From JAYVIQ01 sp043770215 (GTDB lineage Bacteria; Bacteroidota; Bacteroidia; Cytophagales; JAAEPT01): a stretch of 10,940 bases of DNA. Positions 6,463 through 10,940 of the stretch are shown here, one piece after another. The stretch lies in the NCBI GenBank assembly GCA_043770215.1, contig JAYVIQ010000090.1, forward strand, positions 1 through 10,940, given 5' to 3'. The stretch's first letter is position 1; each line of letters opens with the position of its first letter. Under the pieces are notes generated by a model. It was given only the letters and a program-made list of their open reading frames with translations. It made no database searches and had not been told where the DNA came from. A program made the position numbers and the translations under genes.

Positions 6463-6879
6463 TTGGAAGCGATAGAAATAGAAATTAAGTTTGGTGTAGT
6501 TCCCGCCAAAGACCAATTGTTTAACTTATACAATGCAAACAGTTGGTCCTCTGCAAAGAAGTTAGATACTTTAGCATTAGCTATGCAAAATTCTCATTCT
6601 TTGGTAGCAGCATATCATAATGATAAATTGGTAGGATTAGCTAATGCAATATCAGATGGGTATTTAGTAGTGTATTTTCCGCATTTATTGGTGCATCCAG
6701 AATACCAAAGAAAAGGGATAGGTACCCAATTGATGAATGCACTGCTTACCAAATACAAAGATTTTCATCAAAAAATGATTGTGGCAGATCAAAAAGCAAT
6801 AGATTTTTATACCAAACTAGGGTTTTATTTGGCAAATAACACAAGCTCTATGTGGATTTATGAAGGCGGGGATCATTAA
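6463..6879 (+). CDS. GNAT-family N-acetyltransferase
   Basis: This single-domain GNAT protein has 138 residues. The acetyl-CoA pyrophosphate loop is QRKGIG (82-87) after the LVHPEYQ strand. The C-terminal AIDFYTKLGF (112-121) is the classic motif B with the tyrosine that protonates the leaving thiolate. The start must be TTG at 6463: an in-frame TAG lies at 6457-6459, and the first ATG in frame is residue 41, inside the fold. It begins 9 bases after the FKBP gene stop and closes the lysA operon. The acceptor substrate cannot be told from the sequence; small single-domain members modify amines, protein N-termini or antibiotics. A run of T follows the stop, but I find no stable hairpin there. 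Confidence 0.85.
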   Translation: MEAIEIEIKFGVVPAKDQLFNLYNANSWSSAKKLDTLALAMQNSHSLVAAYHNDKLVGLANAISDGYLVVYFPHLLVHPEYQRKGIGTQLMNALLTKYKDFHQKMIVADQKAIDFYTKLGFYLANNTSSMWIYEGGDH

Positions 6880-6890
6880 TTTTATTTTTT

Positions 6891-7031
6891 TTAGAGGTCT
6901 AAAAGAATAGCCAAGGTACTTTGAAAAGAAATGATGTATTTAGTGGTGCCTATTGAAGCAATAAAAAATTTATTTTCAGCAATTTTTAAAACACCTAAGG
7001 CTTCAAATTTTTCATTAAGGCGTTTAGATAT
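6891..7031 (-). pseudogene. possible short coding remnant opposite the tatA leader
   Basis: The minus strand has 46 sense codons from just after a TGA (7034-7032) to a TAA (6893-6891). The composition looks coding (KRLNEKFEALGVLKIAEN, then an IASIGTTKYIISF stretch), but there is no ATG, GTG or TTG near its beginning. An ATG one frame away at 7039 gives MNEYLNAL before it diverges, so one base change in length would join them into about 49 codons. I recognise no family. It may be chance or a decayed small gene. Confidence 0.22.
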
Positions 7032-7069
7032 TCATTCATTCAAAATAGCAATAAGTGATAAATATGTAT

Positions 7070-7077
7070 TACATTTG
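7070..7077 (+). promoter_or_regulatory. candidate -7 element for tatA
   Basis: TACATTTG matches TAnnTTTG and lies 22 bases before the tatA ATG. It has the same core as the lysA element. No clear -33 TTTG is visible. The 220-base gap after the lysA operon supports a separate promoter here. Confidence 0.45.
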
Positions 7078-7099
7078 TGAAGAATTATAATTTATCTAT

Positions 7100-7309
7100 A
7101 TGTTAATTACTCTTTTGTGGAGCATGCCTAGCGGTGGCGAAACGATATTAATCGCAGTAGTATTGTTGATGTTCTTTGGAGCTAAAAAAATTCCTGAGCT
7201 AGCTCGTGGATTGGGTCAAGGAATTAGAGAATTTAAAGATGCTACTAAAGAAGTAAAATCAGAAATTCAAAAAGAAAGTGATTCTATTAAAAAAGAAATC
7301 AAAGAGTAG
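7100..7309 (+). CDS. tatA: Sec-independent twin-arginine translocase subunit TatA/E
   Basis: The protein has 69 residues with the standard TatA layout: a short N-terminus, one membrane helix (about 14-26, ETILIAVVLLMFF), the conserved Phe-Gly hinge (26-27), then the amphipathic helix GAKKIPELARGLGQGIREFK (27-46) and a charged, Lys/Glu-rich tail (49-69). TatA oligomers form the pore of the Tat pathway, which exports folded twin-arginine proteins across the inner membrane. TatB-like function cannot be excluded, but the FGxxKxPEL motif and the length fit TatA/E. tatC is not in the window. The gene stands alone between its own -7 element and a strong terminator. Confidence 0.93.
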   Translation: MLITLLWSMPSGGETILIAVVLLMFFGAKKIPELARGLGQGIREFKDATKEVKSEIQKESDSIKKEIKE

Positions 7310-7318
7310 TCTTATTTA

Positions 7319-7365
7319 GGCATAAAAAAAGGAGGTTTATCTTCCTTTTTTTATGCCATTTTTTG
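7319..7365 (+). terminator. intrinsic terminator after tatA
   Basis: The arms GGCATAAAAAAAGGA (7319-7333) and TCCTTTTTTTATGCC (7343-7357) are perfectly complementary over 15 bp. Two more pairs (one G-U) leave a 5-base loop. ATTTTTTG follows on the plus strand, 10 bases after the tatA stop. The minus-strand side has no U-run, so it most likely acts on tatA only. Confidence 0.88.
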
Positions 7366-7430
7366 TTCCTATCTTATTTTGGTTGATAAAAATATTTTGG
7401 AATTGAGGCATTTTTGGTCATAATTTCGCT

Positions 7431-7438
7431 TACTTTTG
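7431..7438 (+). promoter_or_regulatory. candidate -7 element for the LysM transglycosylase gene
   Basis: TACTTTTG matches TAnnTTTG and ends only 7 bases before the ATG at 7446, giving a near-leaderless or very short 5' end. A TTTTTGG at 7411-7417 is a possible -33 box but sits closer than usual (about 14 bases). Confidence 0.4.
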
Positions 7439-7445
7439 TGGATAT

Positions 7446-9785
7446 ATGAGAATTTTACCAATTATACTTATTATTTTTAGTGTTTTTTTTAACACAAAGG
7501 CACAATCTTCAAATATAAAATCAATTTCTAACACGCCAATTGTTGGTCAGAATGAAGAAGATTTTGGACTAGAAGTTGATTCCTTGACAGAAATTTTTCA
7601 AGATTTTCAGCGTACACACCATTACGGCCCTTTTGTAGATTTTGTACCAGAAGTAGAAGACAGTGTAATCATAAAAAGAATTGCGTCTGTAGAGTCAGAT
7701 ATTCCATTGCGTTTTGATAATAAAATTAAGGGTTTTATAGATTATTTTGCAGTAAGAAATAGAGATTACACCCGTAAAATGATCAAAAGATCTCAGGTTT
7801 ATTTCCCAATTATAGAAGAGATTTTAGCAAAGTACAATATGCCACAATCGCTAAAATATTTAGCCATAGTAGAGTCTGGCTTAGATCCCACTATAAAATC
7901 TTGGGCAGGAGCATTGGGCTTATGGCAGTTTATGCCTGCTACAGGCAAGTCGTATAGTTTAGATTATGATTCATATATAGACGAAAGACAAAATCCTTAC
8001 AAAAGTACTGAAGCAGCATGTAAGTATTTAAAAATGTTATACAATATGTTTGGCGATTGGGAGCTTGCACTAGGAGCATACAATTGTGGGCAAGGAAACA
8101 TGCGTAAAGCCATAAGAAGCTCAGGTAATCAGAAAACTTTTTCTGAGGTTTATAATTATTTACCCAAAGAAACCAGAAGCTACGAGCCCCAATTTATGGC
8201 TGTCAATTATGTCATGCGTTTTGCGCAAGAACATAATTTATACGTAGAAGAGTGGGAGGGCGATTATTTGCCAGAGTCAGATACTGTTTTTGTAAATCAA
8301 TACTTAGATTTGAATAAACTTTGCTCTCTAACTGGCGTCTGCTCAGAACATTTTATGGAGTTAAACCCAGAAATAAAGAGAAGTACAATTACAGAAGCTT
8401 GGCAGAATTATCCTTTGATAATACCTAGAGAGCTCTCTTTGTTGGGTAAAGATAGTTTAAGATCCCTTTTTATTTTGGCTGCAATAAAAGATACTAGCAT
8501 TTTAGAAAAACAAGAGTCTGAAACAAAACCTAGTCCTAGTACTCTAACTGTTGGTAACAATAAAATTAAGCACAAAGTAAAAAGTGGACAAAGTTTAGGT
8601 TCTTTGGCCTCTAAATATGGTGTGAGCATCACAAACATCAAAAAATGGAATGGCATTAAAGGATCTACTATTTATCCTGGACAAATAGTTACTATTTATA
8701 AAAAAGGTACAGTTGTAAAAAATACTAGTAAGTCTCCGACCTTAAATGATGAAGATGAAACAAGTAAGGCAGTTGAAAAATCATTGACCTTTGAGGAAAA
8801 CGGCAAGAAATACTACATTGTAAGAAGTGGAGATATTTTAAGCGCTGTGGCTGCTAAAAATGATGCTACTTTAACGCAATTAAAAACATGGAATAAGTTG
8901 TCTAGCAGTTCAATAAGAGTAGGGCAAAAACTAATTGTACATCAAGATGAAAATGAAGTAGTAACCGATGCCATAGAAATTAAAGAGCAAAAAAATAATT
9001 CTGAATCAGTAAAAAAACAATTTTACAAAACGTACTATACAGTCAAAAGTGGAGATGGTTTAGGACTTATTGCATCTAAGAATGGGCTTACTTTATCTGA
9101 AATAAAAAGCTTAAATGGTCTAAGATCAAACACCATTCATACAGGTCAAAAGTTGGTGGTGAAACTAAGCGAAAAGCCAATTAAAGAGGTTGCAGAAAGT
9201 ACTGTAGAGAAACCAAAAACCATTACAGAAGGAACCAACACAATTTATGTAGTTAAAAGTGGAGATATTTTAGGCTCTATTGCCACTAAAAATAGTATCA
9301 CATTAGATCAAATAAAAGATTGGAATAATTTATCCAGCAATAATATTTTTGTAGGGCAACGTTTAGTTGTAGCTAAAAATGCTTCTTCTAAAGCAGTTAC
9401 AGCATCTGAAAAAGAAACTGGTGTAGATAAAAAAGGAACTAATTCGCCTTCTTCTACTTCAGAAACCTACGTGGTAAAATCAGGTGAGTCTTTGTATATA
9501 ATAGCCACAAAATTTGATATGACAATTGCAGCATTGAAATCATTAAATCATTTGAAGTCAGATAAAGTAGCTGTAGGTCAGAAATTACTAGTATCTGGCA
9601 ATCAATCTAAAACAACAACAAAACAAGTGCAGTCAGCACCTAAAATCTATACTGTGCAGTCTGGAGATACCTTGTGGAGTATAACACAGAAATTTAATGT
9701 AAGTGTAGATCAGTTGAAGAAACTAAATAACTTAAAATCTTCTGAGTTAAAAGTTGGTCAAGTACTGCAAATAGCACAGAACTAG
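7446..9785 (+). CDS. MltD-like lytic transglycosylase with six LysM repeats
   Basis: The protein has 779 residues. The signal peptide is 1-19 (TKA-Q), with no lipobox, so it is exported rather than a lipoprotein like E. coli MltD. The SLT domain (about 118-245) contains the catalytic glutamate Glu143 in AIVESGLDP, the ALGLWQFMP motif (156-164) and GAYNCGQGN (210-218). It cleaves the MurNAc-GlcNAc bond of peptidoglycan to 1,6-anhydro ends. The MltD-type region continues to about 330 (LNPEI, PLIIP). Six LysM peptidoglycan-binding repeats follow at about 374-418, 456-499, 530-573, 600-643, 675-717 and 734-777, joined by Ser/Thr/Lys-rich linkers. Repeats 2 and 4 are closely alike (both SGDIL...KN...L...K.WN.LSS), suggesting internal duplication. 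The last repeat is the most canonical (SGDTLWSI). It is a monocistronic gene with its own -7 element, convergent with the HIT gene. The role is wall remodelling during growth or division. Confidence 0.93.
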   Translation: MRILPIILIIFSVFFNTKAQSSNIKSISNTPIVGQNEEDFGLEVDSLTEIFQDFQRTHHYGPFVDFVPEVEDSVIIKRIASVESDIPLRFDNKIKGFIDYFAVRNRDYTRKMIKRSQVYFPIIEEILAKYNMPQSLKYLAIVESGLDPTIKSWAGALGLWQFMPATGKSYSLDYDSYIDERQNPYKSTEAACKYLKMLYNMFGDWELALGAYNCGQGNMRKAIRSSGNQKTFSEVYNYLPKETRSYEPQFMAVNYVMRFAQEHNLYVEEWEGDYLPESDTVFVNQYLDLNKLCSLTGVCSEHFMELNPEIKRSTITEAWQNYPLIIPRELSLLGKDSLRSLFILAAIKDTSILEKQESETKPSPSTLTVGNNKIKHKVKSGQSLGSLASKYGVSITNIKKWNGIKGSTIYPGQIVTIYKKGTVVKNTSKSPTLNDEDETSKAVEKSLTFEENGKKYYIVRSGDILSAVAAKNDATLTQLKTWNKLSSSSIRVGQKLIVHQDENEVVTDAIEIKEQKNNSESVKKQFYKTYYTVKSGDGLGLIASKNGLTLSEIKSLNGLRSNTIHTGQKLVVKLSEKPIKEVAESTVEKPKTITEGTNTIYVVKSGDILGSIATKNSITLDQIKDWNNLSSNNIFVGQRLVVAKNASSKAVTASEKETGVDKKGTNSPSSTSETYVVKSGESLYIIATKFDMTIAALKSLNHLKSDKVAVGQKLLVSGNQSKTTTKQVQSAPKIYTVQSGDTLWSITQKFNVSVDQLKKLNNLKSSELKVGQVLQIAQN

Positions 9786-9928
9786 CAAACCACAAACGTA
9801 TTCTGTAGAAAGTCTTGGTTTTTTAGGTCTTTAAAATTTTTTTTAATTTGTGTGGCTTTTTTATTTCTTATGAGGAGATAATTATTTTTTTGGGCAATTT
9901 AAAATTAGCTTTTACCATAAAAATCTAG

Positions 9929-10321
9929 TTATACTTCAGCTTTTATTTTTTCAGCAATTTCATTCATTTTTTGGGCTGTAAATGATAGTTTTGGTCTACT
10001 GAAATTACAATCCTCAATGGTATTTAAAGGGATTAAATGAATATGCGTATGAGGCACTTCTATACCAATAACAGAAACAACTACTCTTTTACAAGGGATG
10101 GCTTTATCCAATGCCTGAGCAATTTGTTTTGCAAATGCCCAGAGACCAGTATAATTTTCATCATCTAAATTAAAAATATAATCCGTTTCTATTTTTGGTA
10201 CAACAAGAGTATGCCCAATGGCTAAAGGACTTACATCTAAAAAGGCTATAAAATTTTCGTTTTCTGCAATTTTATAACAAGGTATTTCTCCGTTTATAAT
10301 TTTAGTAAATAATGTAGCCAT
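9929..10321 (-). CDS. HIT-family nucleotide hydrolase/transferase (HINT-like)
   Basis: The 130 residues fit the family. The opening TLFTKIINGEIP (3-14) is typical of HINT-like members. Next come FLDVSPLAIGHTLVVPK (27-43) and the histidine triad HTHIHLI (91-97; His91, His93, His95). The middle histidine would form the covalent nucleotidyl intermediate. Known members hydrolyse purine nucleoside phosphoramidates or dinucleoside polyphosphates; the physiological substrate here is unknown. It begins 21 bases after the greA stop on the same strand and is probably co-transcribed with it. I see no convincing terminator hairpin in the 143 bases separating it from the convergent transglycosylase gene. 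Confidence 0.9.
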   Translation of the reverse strand: MATLFTKIINGEIPCYKIAENENFIAFLDVSPLAIGHTLVVPKIETDYIFNLDDENYTGLWAFAKQIAQALDKAIPCKRVVVSVIGIEVPHTHIHLIPLNTIEDCNFSRPKLSFTAQKMNEIAEKIKAEV

Positions 10322-10342
10322 ACAATAGAATTAGACAAAAGT

Positions 10343-10822
10343 TTATAAATCGTAAGTAATATCTAGTATTTCCATTTGAAGCTCACCAGCAGGGATTTTT
10401 ATAGTAGCAATATCGCCTCTTTTTTTGCCCATTAAGCCGGCAGCTATAGGAGATTTAGAGGATATTTTAGATTTCTTTAAATCCGCTTCTTCTTCAGATA
10501 CAATCGTATAAGAAATTTCCATATTGTTTTTTACATTACGCATTTTTACAGTGCATAGAATAGAAACTTTAGAAGTATCTAAGTTGCTCTCATCAATTAT
10601 TCTTGCATTGGCAACTTTATCTTGTAACTGAGATATTCTTAGTTCTAATAAGCCCTGAGCATCTTTAGCAGCGTCGTACTCGGCATTTTCAGACAAGTCT
10701 CCTTTATCTCTTGCTTCTGCTATTTGATGAGCCATATCTTGGCGGCCTTTAGAAGAGAGCGTGATTAACTCTTTTTGTAATTTTTCAAGGCCTTCTTTAG
10801 TATAGTATGATACTCCAGACAT
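10343..10822 (-). CDS. greA: transcription elongation factor GreA
   Basis: The 159 residues match GreA. The N-terminal coiled coil (about 8-75) carries the tip motif ARDKGDLSENAEYDAAK (37-53), with the acidic pair Asp42 and Glu45 that reaches the RNA polymerase active site. The C-terminal FKBP-like domain covers about 82-159 (SPIAAGLMGKKRGD near 124-137). It stimulates cleavage of backtracked RNA and rescues stalled polymerase. The SENAEYDAAK form and length favour GreA over GreB or Rnk. It is the first gene of a likely two-gene unit with the HIT gene. The leader after the upstream terminator is about 48 bases and A-rich; I find no clean TAnnTTTG in it. Confidence 0.95.
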   Translation of the reverse strand: MSGVSYYTKEGLEKLQKELITLSSKGRQDMAHQIAEARDKGDLSENAEYDAAKDAQGLLELRISQLQDKVANARIIDESNLDTSKVSILCTVKMRNVKNNMEISYTIVSEEEADLKKSKISSKSPIAAGLMGKKRGDIATIKIPAGELQMEILDITYDL

Positions 10823-10870
10823 ATTTTTTATCTTAATTTATACTTGTGTATGTAATCTAAATTGCTTTTA

Positions 10871-10906
10871 AATAACAAAGAGAAGGAAATCCTTCTCTTT
10901 GTTATT
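10871..10906 (-). terminator. perfect hairpin between greA and the upstream minus-strand gene
   Basis: AATAACAAAGAGAAGG (10871-10886) and CCTTCTCTTTGTTATT (10891-10906) pair perfectly over 16 bp around a 4-base loop. On the minus strand it starts 3 bases after a TGA (10912-10910) and is followed by TTATTT-type sequence. It is best read as the terminator of the gene entering from the right edge. Confidence 0.7.
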
Positions 10907-10909
10907 CAC

Positions 10910-10940
10910 TCAAAATTGGTAATATTTTAGCTCAAAAGCA
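10910..10940 (-). CDS. C-terminal end of an unidentified minus-strand gene
   Basis: The minus strand from 10939 reads AFELKYYQF followed by TGA at 10912-10910, directly before the hairpin. Alternating residues and a final phenylalanine are what outer-membrane beta-barrels end with, but nine residues cannot identify a family. The other two frames also stop within this short stretch, so the reading rests on its position before the terminator. Confidence 0.4.
   Translation of the reverse strand, partial: AFELKYYQF

Noticed and set aside
6889..6904. TTTTAG/CTAAAA hairpin after the GNAT gene
   Set aside because: The stem is only six AT-rich pairs and the T-run comes before rather than after it, so it does not fit an intrinsic terminator on the plus strand.
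8408..8656. Minus-strand open frame of 82 codons inside the LysM protein gene
   Set aside because: It is antisense to the linker and first LysM repeat; no supporting features.
9786..9928. Possible bidirectional terminator between the convergent LysM and HIT genes
   Set aside because: There are T-runs and short AT-only inverted repeats (such as TTAAAA/TTTTAA), but no stem with enough pairing to call a terminator.

Overview
The window looks like chromosomal DNA of a member of the Bacteroidota. The evidence is AT-rich, A-rich ribosome-binding regions without clear Shine-Dalgarno sites; several matches to the Bacteroidota sigma factor -7 element TAnnTTTG upstream of starts; and a secreted protein ending in a type IX secretion (T9SS) C-terminal sorting domain. 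I cannot name a genus.

Left part (1-2640, minus strand): an accessory, secreted carbohydrate-active module. From a candidate promoter near 2630 it reads leftwards through a small signal-peptide gene whose frame is broken (2604-2241), an intact T9SS-sorted right-handed beta-helix protein (2206-842), and a glycoside hydrolase family 16 protein (785 to beyond the left edge). The GH16 protein appears to have the circularly permuted strand order known from the Fibrobacter succinogenes lichenase: the catalytic half comes first and the strands that normally open the domain follow it. Upstream of the module lies a decayed AraC-type helix-turn-helix fragment in the same orientation (about 2918-2708). 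It is damaged by an in-frame stop and by a 13-bp tandem duplication. The picture is of a small polysaccharide-degradation locus whose regulator and one small gene are decaying while the enzymes remain open.

Middle (3298-6879, plus strand): a tight core operon of lysA (diaminopimelate decarboxylase), an nrnA-like DHH phosphoesterase, a periplasmic two-domain FKBP-type prolyl isomerase and a GNAT acetyltransferase, with gaps of 1, 2 and 9 bases. Two of these genes appear to start with GTG or TTG. After 220 bases come tatA (twin-arginine translocase pore subunit), a strong intrinsic terminator, and a large MltD-like lytic transglycosylase with six LysM repeats (7446-9785), each with its own candidate -7 element.

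Right part (9929-10940, minus strand): greA followed by a HIT-family hydrolase, convergent with the transglycosylase gene. Upstream of greA is a perfect hairpin terminator and the last few codons of another minus-strand gene that enters from the right edge.

The core genes are ordinary housekeeping. The most interesting material is the permuted GH16 protein and its decaying neighbourhood.
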